Assembly (NCBI GenBank): GCA_002293455.1 | Contig: DBDH01000020.1 | Coordinates: forward strand, 1-19,819 | Reading direction: 5' to 3' | Origin: Treponema sp. UBA937 | Lineage (GTDB): Bacteria > Spirochaetota > Spirochaetia > Treponematales > Breznakiellaceae | DNA length: 19,819 bases | Shown here: positions 1 through 7,426 of the stretch, in pieces | How the letters are laid out: every line of letters begins with the position of its first letter | Numbering within the stretch: position 1 is the stretch's first letter | Notes under the pieces: model-generated | The model's database searches: none | Seen by the model: the letters and a program-made list of their open reading frames with translations, nothing else | What the model was told of the DNA's origin: nothing | Program-made: the position numbers and the translations under genes

Positions 1-55
1 AAGTTCAAATCGTAAGTATTTCCCAAAAATACACGTGTAAAAAACTCAACTCTTC

Positions 56-157
56 TCAGTTTTCATCTGCTAAAAATCCGTCAGCGTTCAGGGAAAATGC
101 TGTCTTGTTCCTGGTAAAAATGCCCATATTTCTTTGTTTTACAAGGAAAAAAGGCAT
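56..157 (-). CDS. Possible small protein, 33 aa
   Basis: A minus-strand ATG at 157 is preceded by a full AGGAGG (162-167) four bases upstream, and a TATTAT -10-like hexamer lies further upstream. The frame runs 33 codons to TGA and ends in the residues SLNADGFLADEN. It has no signal peptide, no membrane segment and no family I recognise. The ATG and first codons sit inside a hairpin (120-157), so translation could be affected by structure. The strong ribosome-binding site is the only real support. It could equally be chance or the remnant of a decayed gene. Confidence 0.22.
   Translation of the reverse strand: MPFFLVKQRNMGIFTRNKTAFSLNADGFLADEN
120..157. repeat. Imperfect hairpin
   Basis: ATGCC (120-124) pairs with GGCAT (153-157). 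Inside, TTTCTTTGT (129-137) pairs with ACAAGGAAA (141-149) with a single G-T type mismatch. It is not followed by a T-run on the plus strand, so it is not an obvious terminator. It overlaps the start of the possible small ORF. Confidence 0.4.
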
Positions 158-248
158 GAATCCTCCTGAAGTGAAACTGGTACCATAATACAACGGATTT
201 TCGGCGTTGTGATTTGTATCATTGTCTCCGCGAACTCAAGAAAATCTG

Positions 249-314
249 CACAGAGGAGATTCACAGAGGAACGAGAGGAACTCGGATTCAAAGAAGTCTC
301 ACCACAGAGGAACC
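249..314. repeat. CACAGAGGA short repeats
   Basis: CACAGAGGA occurs at 249-257, 262-270 and 303-311; the last two continue as CACAGAGGAAC. Related words recur at 14950 and 16620. This resembles the degenerate CACAGAG-type low-complexity repeats found between genes in many bacterial genomes. No function can be assigned. Confidence 0.4.
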
Positions 315-363
315 GGTAATCCACAAGGATTTTCACCAATCTTCACTATCTTGTTTGTGATTG

Positions 364-399
364 AACACAGTGGTGTTTAACACAGTGGTAGTGGTGTTT
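364..399. repeat. 15-bp-period direct duplication
   Basis: AACACAGTGGT occurs at 364-374 and 379-389, and GTGGTGTTT at 370-378 and 391-399. It is a small local duplication about 40 bp before the septum-protein start codon. Confidence 0.5.
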
Positions 400-438
400 C
401 CCTCAAGAAAAGCAAAAAAAATCCGTAAATTATGAGTA

Positions 439-885
439 ATGAGTGTTTTTAAATTTTTTACCGCCGCTTGGGTTTCAATTTTTGTATATTCTCTCTTGTC
501 TGCGTTTTTAGGTACATCGAGTTTTTCTTCATACGAGATGATTTTTGCAGAAAGGGAACGGCTGATCAAAAATATGGAAGATTTAAAGGCGATTAATCAG
601 GAACTTGAAGGTTCTTTTGCCGCTTTGCAGTATGATTCGGACACGATTGCCGTATATGCAAGAGACCTTGGTTATGGTACGCCAAACGAACGCTTTATTC
701 GTATTACGGGATTTCCTGCCGCCGTTAAAAAAAGAGTGACAGCAGGACAGCAAATTCTGCCGAATGATCCCCAATCTGTTCCGAACAAAACGATACACAT
801 TATCGCGTTTTTTGCGGGTTTTTTTACTCTGATGATGCAGCTTATATTAGGATTAAGAAAAAAGAAGGCGGAAGGAATCGGCTAA
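439..885 (+). CDS. Septum formation initiator (FtsB/DivIC-like) protein
   Basis: A 148-residue membrane protein of the FtsB/DivIC type, which in other bacteria bridges cell-division proteins at the septum. An N-terminal membrane helix (about 8-26) is followed by a charged heptad-like coiled coil (about 36-65). Then comes the typical post-coil sequence ARDLGYGTPNERFIRI (74-89), matching the 'A R x x L G Y ... E' signature of the family. Unusually, a second hydrophobic segment (about 119-138) and a basic tail end the protein; classic FtsB is single-pass. ATG 439 is the first possible start, because an in-frame TGA lies at 433-435, and no Shine-Dalgarno precedes it. Its stop overlaps the end of the convergent gene by 4 nt. 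Family assignment is good; the exact orthologue (FtsB, FtsL or DivIC) cannot be settled. Confidence 0.75.
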   Translation: MSVFKFFTAAWVSIFVYSLLSAFLGTSSFSSYEMIFAERERLIKNMEDLKAINQELEGSFAALQYDSDTIAVYARDLGYGTPNERFIRITGFPAAVKKRVTAGQQILPNDPQSVPNKTIHIIAFFAGFFTLMMQLILGLRKKKAEGIG

Positions 886-1700
886 TTGATCCTGGTCCAC
901 TCGGCTTCCCGCATGGTGCCGAAATAGAAGGCTTTCACGGTATCGCCTTCATACTCCACGGCGGTCGCTTTTTTTGTGCCTTTAAGATCAGTCCCGTTAT
1001 TGTACAATTTCATTTCCCATGTCATTGGTTCAGCTGTCTGCACCAGTGCTTTTGCGACAGTAAGCGGTACGGGATGATAGAAACGTTCTACATTCGGTGA
1101 TGTCTGCGTGACCGTAATTGTGTCTCTATCAATGGAATACGACAGCATCATTCTGACGCCGGAAGAAAACACCGCCATGCCGGTACCGTTCCGTTGAAGC
1201 CTGATCATTTCAATTCCCGTGTCGCCTTTCCAGGTTCCGGCAACAGCATCTCTGCTGATAGCTTCGGCTGTTTCCGCAGATGAGCTTGTTTCATTTCCTC
1301 CGAAAAGAGCTTCTTGAACCAGTGACCGGGATTTAAGCGCCAAATCACTTGCCGTTTTATGGTTGGAAGTAAAGTGCTCCACTTCGCCGGTTTGCGTGTT
1401 TACGAGATCCAGCTTAAGAACCCGTTCATCGCCGACCCTGGCGATACTTCCGGTAATAATGTAATCGGGATTTTGTGATTCCGCCTGGAAATTTGCGTCA
1501 TCAGTAATTGTTTCGTAATTAACACTGTTTCCTAAATCGATAATATATGATTGAATGAGTGCTTCGAGAATCTTTGCCTCATCACTCCCCAAGCCTTGGA
1601 TGGAAAACGGCATTAACTGAACAACAACTTTCCTTTCCTGAGCTTTTATGTGAGGCGAAAATGCAATAAGACAAACTATGAAAAAAACACATTTCCTCAT
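882..1700 (-). CDS. Secreted or periplasmic protein of unknown function, two domains
   Basis: A 272-residue protein with a clear signal peptide (MRKCVFFIVCLIAFSPHIKA, cleavage before Gln21) and no lipobox cysteine. Residues about 24-125 look like the alpha/beta fold of LpoB/CsgG/TolB-N type envelope proteins, with 'PDYIITGSIARVGDERVLKLDLVNTQTGEV' style strands split by a helix. A Ser/Glu/Ala-rich linker leads to a second beta-rich domain (about 150-272) that begins AGTWKGD and resembles lipocalin-like stress or copper-resistance domains. These resemblances are judged by eye. The gene has its own strong promoter (1710-1738) with almost no leader. It converges on the septum gene with a 4-nt overlap and no visible terminator between them. 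Likely an envelope protein; the specific role is unknown. Confidence 0.7.
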   Translation of the reverse strand: MRKCVFFIVCLIAFSPHIKAQERKVVVQLMPFSIQGLGSDEAKILEALIQSYIIDLGNSVNYETITDDANFQAESQNPDYIITGSIARVGDERVLKLDLVNTQTGEVEHFTSNHKTASDLALKSRSLVQEALFGGNETSSSAETAEAISRDAVAGTWKGDTGIEMIRLQRNGTGMAVFSSGVRMMLSYSIDRDTITVTQTSPNVERFYHPVPLTVAKALVQTAEPMTWEMKLYNNGTDLKGTKKATAVEYEGDTVKAFYFGTMREAEWTRIN

Positions 1701-1709
1701 ACTAATACT

Positions 1710-1738
1710 ATTATATCGTGTTTACGGAATTCTCACAA
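1710..1738 (-). promoter_or_regulatory. Sigma70-type promoter for the secreted protein
   Basis: On the minus strand, TTGTGA (1733-1738), a 17-bp spacer and TATAAT (1710-1715). The -10 box lies nine bases before the ATG at 1700, so transcription should begin 1-3 nt before the start codon. No Shine-Dalgarno is present. Confidence 0.75.
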
Positions 1739-1794
1739 TAAACTTATTAAGATATTAGCCCATAATTCGTATTTTACGGCAGAAAAAGCAGATT

Positions 1795-2256
1795 TCACCC
1801 TAATTTTTGCCTGAATTCTCTAGATACTTCACGCTTTATATCTCTTTCCCGAATATCCGCCCTTTTGTCATAGGCTTTTTTCCCTTTACAAAGCCCGAGT
1901 TCGACTTTTACCCGGCCATTCTTAAAATAGAACGACAAGGGAATGAGCGTGTATCCTTTTTCATCAACTTTCCGGGTGATCCGTTTTATTTCATCCTTGT
2001 TAAGGAGCAATTTTTTTTTCCGGTCGGGATCGTGATTAAAAACCGAAGAAAACGGATTTTCCGAAATCCGCAGGGAACGGAGCCAAACTTCGCCCTCCGT
2101 AACTTCCGCCCAGGCATCGGGAAAAGAGATTTTTCCGTCCCGGAATGATTTTATCTCCGTCCCCATTAACACGATGCCGCATTCGTATGATTCATCCACA
2201 CTGTAATCATGCCTTGCCTTGCGGTTTAAGGCAATTATTTTTACGCCTTCACTCAT
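1795..2256 (-). CDS. smpB: SsrA-binding protein SmpB
   Basis: SmpB binds tmRNA and brings it to stalled ribosomes for trans-translation. The 153-residue length is typical. The N-terminal core shows the family sequence NRKARHDYSVDESYECGIVL (11-30), then GTEIKSFRDGKISFPDAWAEV. A central Leu-Arg-rich strand and the 'KKLLLNKDEI' region follow. The GKKAYDKR motif leads into the basic C-terminal tail, which enters the mRNA channel of the ribosome. Its ATG overlaps the stop of the upstream membrane-protein gene as ATGA, so it is probably co-transcribed with it and translationally coupled; only a weak GGAA lies ahead of the start. The tmRNA gene is not in this window. Identification is very secure. 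Confidence 0.96.
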   Translation of the reverse strand: MSEGVKIIALNRKARHDYSVDESYECGIVLMGTEIKSFRDGKISFPDAWAEVTEGEVWLRSLRISENPFSSVFNHDPDRKKKLLLNKDEIKRITRKVDEKGYTLIPLSFYFKNGRVKVELGLCKGKKAYDKRADIRERDIKREVSREFRQKLG

Positions 2257-3812
2257 CTTGCGGTTCCATTATTTATTGCAATTACCGGTCTGAAAGATAC
2301 AAAGGGAGAACTGGAGTTTGGTTCCAAAGAACCCCTCGCGCGGATGCCGCCCGATACTCCGGAGCCGATCCAGGAACCGCCCCCTTTGACCGATCTTTTG
2401 GGCGAAGAAAGCGCGCCGATGGCTTCACGGGAGGCGGGAAGATTGTTGAGCGGAACAAAAGGGTCTTCGCACCATTCCCAGAAACTGCCGATCATCCGCA
2501 TGACAGTCTCTCCGTATTCCGAAGCGGCGTTGCTGCTGTAAGCGGCAGCGTATTCCCATTCCATTTCTGTCGGCAGGCGAATTTCTGTTGTTGTTTGGAC
2601 AACGTAATTGCTTGCAGTATTTATCGAAGCGGAAAGCCAATCGCAGTAGGCTTTTGCCGCAAACCATGATATGCCGGGAACCACAGGCCGCGGATAACGG
2701 GAATCGTTTATTCCCATAAGGTAAGTGTCTGTGACGAGTCCCTCCGAAATGAGCGCATCGATATTATCCGCCGACCATTTTGGATTTTCCCGAACAAAAG
2801 CGTCCCAATCAGATTGAGTTACGGGCGTCTCACAAATCCAAAAATCTTCATCAAACTTTTCATTATACATAAACGCGTTTTTCGCCGGAATTTTCCGGAA
2901 TACCAGGTTTTTCACGTTCATTACGCTGTTGTCATACGCGCCGAACACAGGACTGAAATGATATTCCGATTCTTCCGCGTACCACGCGGAATCAACTATC
3001 GCGGGAACCGCTTCTTCGGGCGCTATGGCCCCAAGCCAAAATGACGCTCCTTCGGCATCCGACAAATATTGCGCAATATCCTTAATCGATGTTAACGCGG
3101 ACAAAGGAGAAACCGCTTTCCCGGCATTATCGGCAATGAATTTTGCCCGGATAAGATCCCGCGCGGCGGTTTTTGTTGACGCGAACCGGGCCGACGCTTC
3201 GAGAATTTCCTGAATCATTGTTCTGTCTTGAGGATTGTTCACAAAACCAACCCGGTAAGCCGCGCTTGAAAGATCCATCGGATGCTGATACACAGAGGTG
3301 CTTTCACCGGCAAAGCTCCAAGCGGAAAAAGAGGCGGCTCCCAGCGTAAAAGCGTTCACCGGATCACTTATTTCTATCGTTTCATGAATATCCATCTTTT
3401 GGGGAAATAAAAGAGAAGCGAAAATCCTCCCTTTCACATCAACATCCAGAACTTTTTCATCAAAACCCGGAAGCACAAAGGTAAAGCGGCGCGCTCCTTT
3501 GGGAACATCATAGGTAAACGGGGTTGTCCCTATGTAAACATCGTCCATTCTGACGGCGGCTCCCCAGGGCTCGGAGCTGAAACGAATCCTGCCGTACCGG
3601 TTCCGCAAACCGGGAAAAACGAGGAGGAAAAAAAGAATCAGCATAAAAACCGCGGCGTATAAAACCGTTAAATATACCCCGGGCCTGATTCCAAAAATAG
3701 GTTTCAATGTTATCGAATCCGGGGAGGCTTGTACGCCCTTAGATGCCTGCGCGGCCTTAGAGGCTTGCGCTCCCTTGGAGAGGTGTTCTCCCTTTTTGTT
3801 TTTTGAAGACAT
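2253..3812 (-). CDS. PEGA and SUMF1 (pseudo-FGE) domain membrane protein
   Basis: A 519-residue membrane-anchored protein. Residues 12-29 are three six-residue repeats (SKGAQA type). One membrane helix lies at about 46-68, followed by a PEGA domain (about 74-130, with 'GTTPFTYDVPKGARRF'). A helical middle region comes next. A formylglycine-generating-enzyme (SUMF1) fold fills about 300-515, with ETPVTQSDWDAFV, PVVPGISWFAAKAYCDWLS, RLPTEMEWEYAAAY, GSFWEWCED and KGGGSW...RARGS...FRPV. The two catalytic cysteines of true FGE follow the RGGSW-type motif, but here the stretch reads KGGGSWIGSGVSGGIRARGS with no cysteine. It is therefore probably not a sulfatase-activating enzyme but a binding or scaffold domain outside the membrane. 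The gene is first of an operon with smpB and has a consensus promoter 6 nt from its ATG, implying a leaderless mRNA. Confidence 0.82.
   Translation of the reverse strand: MSSKNKKGEHLSKGAQASKAAQASKGVQASPDSITLKPIFGIRPGVYLTVLYAAVFMLILFFLLVFPGLRNRYGRIRFSSEPWGAAVRMDDVYIGTTPFTYDVPKGARRFTFVLPGFDEKVLDVDVKGRIFASLLFPQKMDIHETIEISDPVNAFTLGAASFSAWSFAGESTSVYQHPMDLSSAAYRVGFVNNPQDRTMIQEILEASARFASTKTAARDLIRAKFIADNAGKAVSPLSALTSIKDIAQYLSDAEGASFWLGAIAPEEAVPAIVDSAWYAEESEYHFSPVFGAYDNSVMNVKNLVFRKIPAKNAFMYNEKFDEDFWICETPVTQSDWDAFVRENPKWSADNIDALISEGLVTDTYLMGINDSRYPRPVVPGISWFAAKAYCDWLSASINTASNYVVQTTTEIRLPTEMEWEYAAAYSSNAASEYGETVMRMIGSFWEWCEDPFVPLNNLPASREAIGALSSPKRSVKGGGSWIGSGVSGGIRARGSLEPNSSSPFVSFRPVIAINNGTAR
3726..3779 (-). 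repeat. Three 18-bp coding repeats
   Basis: Three in-frame degenerate 18-bp units encode SKGAQA, SKAAQA and SKGVQA in the cytoplasmic N-terminus of the PEGA/SUMF1 protein. Such repeats can vary in copy number between strains. Confidence 0.6.
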
Positions 3813-3818
3813 TGCCGA

Positions 3819-3848
3819 ATTATAAAACCCTTTTTAAACCCTTGTCAA
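3819..3848 (-). promoter_or_regulatory. Consensus promoter for the PEGA/SUMF1-smpB operon
   Basis: On the minus strand a perfect TTGACA (3843-3848), an 18-bp spacer and a perfect TATAAT (3819-3824). Only six bases separate the -10 from the ATG at 3812, so the expected start of transcription is at or next to the A of the start codon. Confidence 0.8.
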
Positions 3849-3868
3849 CGTTCGCGCTTCGTGATAAT
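3842..3868 (+). promoter_or_regulatory. Likely promoter for the signal peptidase operon
   Basis: TTGTCA (3842-3847) and GATAAT (3863-3868) are separated by a short 15-bp spacer; a 17-bp alternative would use TAATTT (3865-3870). The -35 box occupies the same bases as the -35 of the opposite promoter, so the two polymerases would compete. The -10 is 12 nt from the ATG at 3881. Confidence 0.5.
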
Positions 3869-3880
3869 TTTAACGGAACT

Positions 3881-4948
3881 ATGGATAAAAGCACAAGGGA
3901 TTTTTTCGGCCAGGTTCAATATTTCACCGAATCTTTTTTGAACAAACGCCGGAAAAAGCGTGAAGAAAAGAAAGAGAAACATAACCGTAAAATTGAGCGA
4001 TACAGGGAAAAGATCAATAAACGGATTAAAAATCCGGCCCTTCAAGTGATTATTCTGACCCTTGTGGACTGGATCGATGCCTTTTTATGGGCCGCCGGCG
4101 TGGTTCTTTTAATCAATCAATATATTTTCCAATTGTACCAAATCCCTTCCGGTTCCATGATCGATACGCTTTTGATTAAAGACCGGGTTTTTGTCAATAA
4201 GATCGTGTACGGCCCTGAACTTTTGCCGGGATTCGGGAAGCTTCCAAGCTTCATCAAACCGGAACGCAACGATATTATCATTTTTGAAAATCCTTCTTAT
4301 ATTTCCAATGGTGTGGGCTTTGATGTTCTCCAGAGGATTATCTTTATGCTGACGCTTTCACTTGTAGATATTGATAAAGATGAAAACGGAAATCCCAAGC
4401 CTCATTTTTTGATAAAACGGGCTGTCGGCGTTTCCGGAGACCGGTTTATCAGCAAAAACGGCAATCTGAGCGTACAGTTTGATGGTGAAACCCGCTGGGT
4501 AAGCGAGGCCGGTTTTAACCAAGGCAGGGGATACACCCACAATATCAGCAGATTACTCAATGATGATGATTATAGGGCGATAGAGGCCGCCGGAAAAGCC
4601 GCCGCGTATGAACAGCTCCGGCTGAATGTTCCCGACGCGGTTATCCGCAAAGCTATGCCGGCAAACACCATTCAATATCCCGATTATCTTGCCTACAATG
4701 AATCCCGGCTTGCGCTGCTTTGCGCTGCTTCTCCCCATGATGAAAGATTTTCTTCTCTGCTCGCTCAATCCAGAATGGGCTGGTATGTTCCGGAAGGCCG
4801 AATGCTGCCTCTGGGAGATAATCGTGACAATTCCCGCGACGGCAGATATTTTGGTCCCGTCATGAAAACTAAGATATTGGGAGAAGGGGTTCTTAAATTT
4901 AATTTTGATTTTCAAAAATTCAAATTCAGTTTAGGATTGATTCCATAA
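3881..4948 (+). CDS. lepB: Signal peptidase I (first copy)
   Basis: A membrane serine protease that removes signal peptides from exported proteins. With the start at 3881 it has 355 residues. A strongly charged cytoplasmic N-terminus (about 20-50, Lys/Arg/Glu-rich) precedes a membrane helix (about 53-80). Catalytic Ser92 lies in IPSGSM and general-base Lys179 in FLIKRAVGVSGD; box E is LGDNRDNSRDGRYFGPV (311-327). About 87 residues separate Ser and Lys, more than in E. coli LepB, so there is an insertion. A frame open to 3803 would place its start inside the divergent gene and across both promoters, so ATG 3881 is preferred. It heads a plus-strand run: lepB, lepB, hemW and probably the DinB-like gene. 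Confidence 0.93.
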   Translation: MDKSTRDFFGQVQYFTESFLNKRRKKREEKKEKHNRKIERYREKINKRIKNPALQVIILTLVDWIDAFLWAAGVVLLINQYIFQLYQIPSGSMIDTLLIKDRVFVNKIVYGPELLPGFGKLPSFIKPERNDIIIFENPSYISNGVGFDVLQRIIFMLTLSLVDIDKDENGNPKPHFLIKRAVGVSGDRFISKNGNLSVQFDGETRWVSEAGFNQGRGYTHNISRLLNDDDYRAIEAAGKAAAYEQLRLNVPDAVIRKAMPANTIQYPDYLAYNESRLALLCAASPHDERFSSLLAQSRMGWYVPEGRMLPLGDNRDNSRDGRYFGPVMKTKILGEGVLKFNFDFQKFKFSLGLIP

Positions 4949-4974
4949 AAAAGCCGTTTTAAAAGGGAATTGTT

Positions 4975-5700
4975 ATGTTTAATAAATGGTACAAATATTC
5001 TTACGCAGCCCAAAAACAACAGCGCAGCCGGATATTGATGATTCTGCTCTGGCTTGTAGGAATATGCGTCCTGTATACGCTTATCGCAACATTCTTATTT
5101 TCAATCTGGACTATTCAGACGGACAGCATGAATCCCGGCTTGGAAAGCGGCGATCGGCTTATGGTTTTTTCCTACAAGTTTTATCATCTGCTGCCTGAAT
5201 CGGCAAAGTCCCCTTTTTCGCGGGGGCAGGTGGTGATGATTGATACCGCGTACCGGGAGAAAAAAAATATTTTTCTTGAAATATGCGATTTCGCGGTGAG
5301 ATTTTTTACCGCGCAGAGAATCAGTATCCTTAACCAAAGGGATGATCTCTTTATGAAACGGGTGATAGGGCTTCCCGGCGATGAAATTTCTATGACCGAT
5401 TTTGTTATCAGAATAAAACCTGCCGGCGCATCATACTCTTTTACCGAATTTGAATTAACTTCCGAATCTTCCGCAATATATGAAACAATTCCGCCCAAGA
5501 TTTCTCCTCTGTGGACAGATTCTTTGCCGTTTTCCGGAAATATGGCCCCCGTAGTTTTAGCGGAAGATGAATATTTTGTCCTTTCCGACGACCGCGGCAA
5601 CACCAATGATTCCCGGACCTGGGGTCCTGTCGAGGAGGATTCCATCACCGGCCGGGTAGTATTCCGTTTCTGGCCTTTTAACCGTTTCGGCCGCATTTAG
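4975..5700 (+). CDS. lepB: Signal peptidase I (second copy)
   Basis: A second, shorter signal peptidase I of 241 residues, 26 bp after the first. The N-terminal membrane helix is at about 20-43. Box B reads IQTDSMNPGLESGDRLMV with catalytic Ser51, box D LFMKRVIGLPGDEI with Lys128, and box E LSDDRGNTNDSRTWGPV (203-219). All catalytic elements are intact, so it should be active. An AAGGGA lies about seven bases before the ATG. The low similarity to the first copy outside the boxes argues for an old duplication or different substrate preferences rather than a recent duplication. It probably shares the mRNA of the upstream copy and hemW. Confidence 0.92.
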   Translation: MFNKWYKYSYAAQKQQRSRILMILLWLVGICVLYTLIATFLFSIWTIQTDSMNPGLESGDRLMVFSYKFYHLLPESAKSPFSRGQVVMIDTAYREKKNIFLEICDFAVRFFTAQRISILNQRDDLFMKRVIGLPGDEISMTDFVIRIKPAGASYSFTEFELTSESSAIYETIPPKISPLWTDSLPFSGNMAPVVLAEDEYFVLSDDRGNTNDSRTWGPVEEDSITGRVVFRFWPFNRFGRI

Positions 5701-5714
5701 CGGACTCTTGCCGC

Positions 5715-6875
5715 ATGGAAGCATCCGTATACATTCACGTTCCTTTTTGCGGAGGGGCCTGCGATTACTGCGATTTTTATTCGATACCAGTACGCCATGA
5801 CGATGAACGCCTTATCCGCTATATTGAAGCGGCCGCGGAAGATGTCATCAATCAAATTGATCGATATGCGGTTGACAGCATCCCATCGATGTATATCGGA
5901 GGCGGCACGCCTTCTTTGCTCGGAGCTTCCGGCATCTCCAAATTGATGAAAGCCCTTTCCCCGGCAATGAAAAAAAGTCCCGCTGAAATAAGCATTGAGG
6001 CAAACCCGGAATCGGCAGATAAGGATTTTGTGCTGGCCTGTAAGGATAACGGAATTACCCGGATCAGTTTAGGCGTGCAATCGTTTTGCGAAAAAAGCCG
6101 GAACGCCGTACACCGCACCGGAAGCATCGAAGCGGTTCCCAATGCCCTTTCCCTGCTGCAAAATGTTTGGGGCGGAAATTTTTCCGTGGATTTAATGACG
6201 GGTCTCCCTTTTCAAAACGCGTCCATCGTCCAAGACGATATCGAAAAAACGCTTTCGTACCGCCCCGCGCATGTTTCGTTGTATTCCCTTATTGTGGAGG
6301 ATGGGACGGTTCTCGCAAAAAAAATCCGCACGAAAGAAGCGATTCTTCCAAGTGACGATGAAGCGGATTCGCTCTGGCTTTGCGGCCGGAATCTTCTGGA
6401 AGAAGCGGGCTATTCCCAGTATGAAGTTTCCAATTTTGCCCAACCCGGCGGAGAATGCCGTCACAATATCCGGTATTGGAGAATGGAAAACTGGCTGGGA
6501 ATTGGTCCCGGAGCCTCAGGAACGCTTTTTGATGATGAAAACGGGTGTGCCGTCCGGCGGACCGTTCCCGCTGACATCGATTCCTTTCTGCAAGGAAACG
6601 CGGAGCCGGAGACAGAGTACTTGAATCGGAGTGATCTTATCAAGGAAATGATTCTGATGGGTTTCCGTTTCATCGAAGGCCCCGATGACACATTGATACA
6701 AAAACGTTTCGGTAAAACGATCGATACGCTGATTCCCGAAACTTTGGACCGGTGGCGGCAGAAAGGCTTTTTGCGGAAACACAAAGCGGCATTGACCAAA
6801 GAAGGGCTGCTTTTTCTCAACAGCTTTGTGCGAGACGCTTTTGTTGAGCTTGATAAGAATGGCGGATCGGGATAG
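5715..6875 (+). CDS. hemW: Radical SAM haem chaperone HemW
   Basis: A 386-residue radical SAM protein of the HemW (formerly HemN-like) family, which binds haem and delivers it to haem proteins; it is not a true coproporphyrinogen dehydrogenase. The iron-sulfur motif is C12-x3-C16-x2-C19 (HVPFCGGACDYCDFYS). The GGGTPS SAM-binding motif is at 62-67. The haem-binding signature HNxxYW is present as RHNIRYW (His250, Trp255), which separates HemW from HemN. The C-terminal HemN-type winged region includes 'EMILMGFRFIEG'. It begins 14 bp after the second signal peptidase with only a weak ribosome-binding site, consistent with operon coupling. Other haem genes are not visible here. Confidence 0.93.
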   Translation: MEASVYIHVPFCGGACDYCDFYSIPVRHDDERLIRYIEAAAEDVINQIDRYAVDSIPSMYIGGGTPSLLGASGISKLMKALSPAMKKSPAEISIEANPESADKDFVLACKDNGITRISLGVQSFCEKSRNAVHRTGSIEAVPNALSLLQNVWGGNFSVDLMTGLPFQNASIVQDDIEKTLSYRPAHVSLYSLIVEDGTVLAKKIRTKEAILPSDDEADSLWLCGRNLLEEAGYSQYEVSNFAQPGGECRHNIRYWRMENWLGIGPGASGTLFDDENGCAVRRTVPADIDSFLQGNAEPETEYLNRSDLIKEMILMGFRFIEGPDDTLIQKRFGKTIDTLIPETLDRWRQKGFLRKHKAALTKEGLLFLNSFVRDAFVELDKNGGSG

Positions 6876-6905
6876 TATCACGTAAAGAAAATCCTGGAGG
6901 TAATA

Positions 6906-7394
6906 ATGGAAAATCGTGTTTTTTTGAATTCGTTAAGCAGACAATTTTTTTTATCTTTTTCGATGCTGGAAAACATCATCGCGTTGTGTCCCGATGAATT
7001 ATGGGATAAAAAAGCCGCCGGTTTTGTTTTTTGGCAGCAATTGGTTCATGCCCTTGCCGGAGCGCATTGCTGGATGAGGGAAGAAAAACCGGAAGTCTCT
7101 TCATTTTTAACCTTTAACGGAAAAAATATCTATCCCGAACTGGAACATGATCCTGAAATCACGCTGACAAAGGCGGATGTAAAGCAATTGTGTGATGAAA
7201 CAAAAGCGGCTGCCGAAAAATGGTTTGAAGGAAAAAACGACGACTGGCTCGAAAAGCCTTTGTTTGAAACATTTACCAATTTTGACAATACAACGACGCA
7301 GCTCAGACACATCATGTATCATGTGGGACATTTTGATGCCGTATTAAGAGAGCAGGGGATTAAAACAGGTGAATATTTAGATTATTGGGGATAA
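6906..7394 (+). CDS. DinB-fold protein (putative metal-dependent)
   Basis: A 162-residue four-helix-bundle protein of the DinB/DUF664 group. Three candidate metal ligands are visible: His48 in QQLVHALAGAH, and His135 and His139 in RHIMYHVGHFDAVLR, the usual H...HxxxH arrangement of this fold. Enzymes with this fold include thiol-dependent S-transferases, but most members have no known substrate. A strong GGAGG seven bases before the ATG (CCTGGAGGTAATAATG) gives it independent translation. It lies 30 bp after hemW with no terminator seen between them, so it may be the last gene of that transcript. It converges on the PilZ gene. Confidence 0.8.
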   Translation: MENRVFLNSLSRQFFLSFSMLENIIALCPDELWDKKAAGFVFWQQLVHALAGAHCWMREEKPEVSSFLTFNGKNIYPELEHDPEITLTKADVKQLCDETKAAAEKWFEGKNDDWLEKPLFETFTNFDNTTTQLRHIMYHVGHFDAVLREQGIKTGEYLDYWG

Positions 7395-7426
7395 ATTTTA
7401 CTGTTGATACATCTGGCGGGAATCTT

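Larger units (their letters stand above)
1..438. other. Non-coding or decayed leading region
   Basis: This stretch has no ORF with recognisable homology. It contains a hairpin (120-157), one possible small ORF on the minus strand (56-157), a short inverted repeat (ACAACG at 190-195 with CGTTGT at 205-210), three CACAGAGGA repeats (249-314) and a short direct duplication (364-399). The repeat content suggests an intergenic zone or decayed sequence. The promoter of the following plus-strand gene should lie here, but I could not find a good -35/-10 pair. Confidence 0.5.

Noticed and set aside
2145..2669. 174-codon plus-strand frame opposite the SUMF1 domain
   Set aside because: The minus-strand frame carries clear SUMF1 motifs; this one has Arg/Cys/Pro-rich shadow composition.
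3803..3880. Upstream extension of the first signal peptidase
   Set aside because: It would overlap the divergent gene's start and both promoters, and adds no membrane or conserved sequence; ATG 3881 fits better.
7395..7426. Rho-independent terminator between the DinB-like and PilZ genes
   Set aside because: GCGGGAAT...ATCCGCG forms only a short, bulged stem without a proper T-run on either strand.
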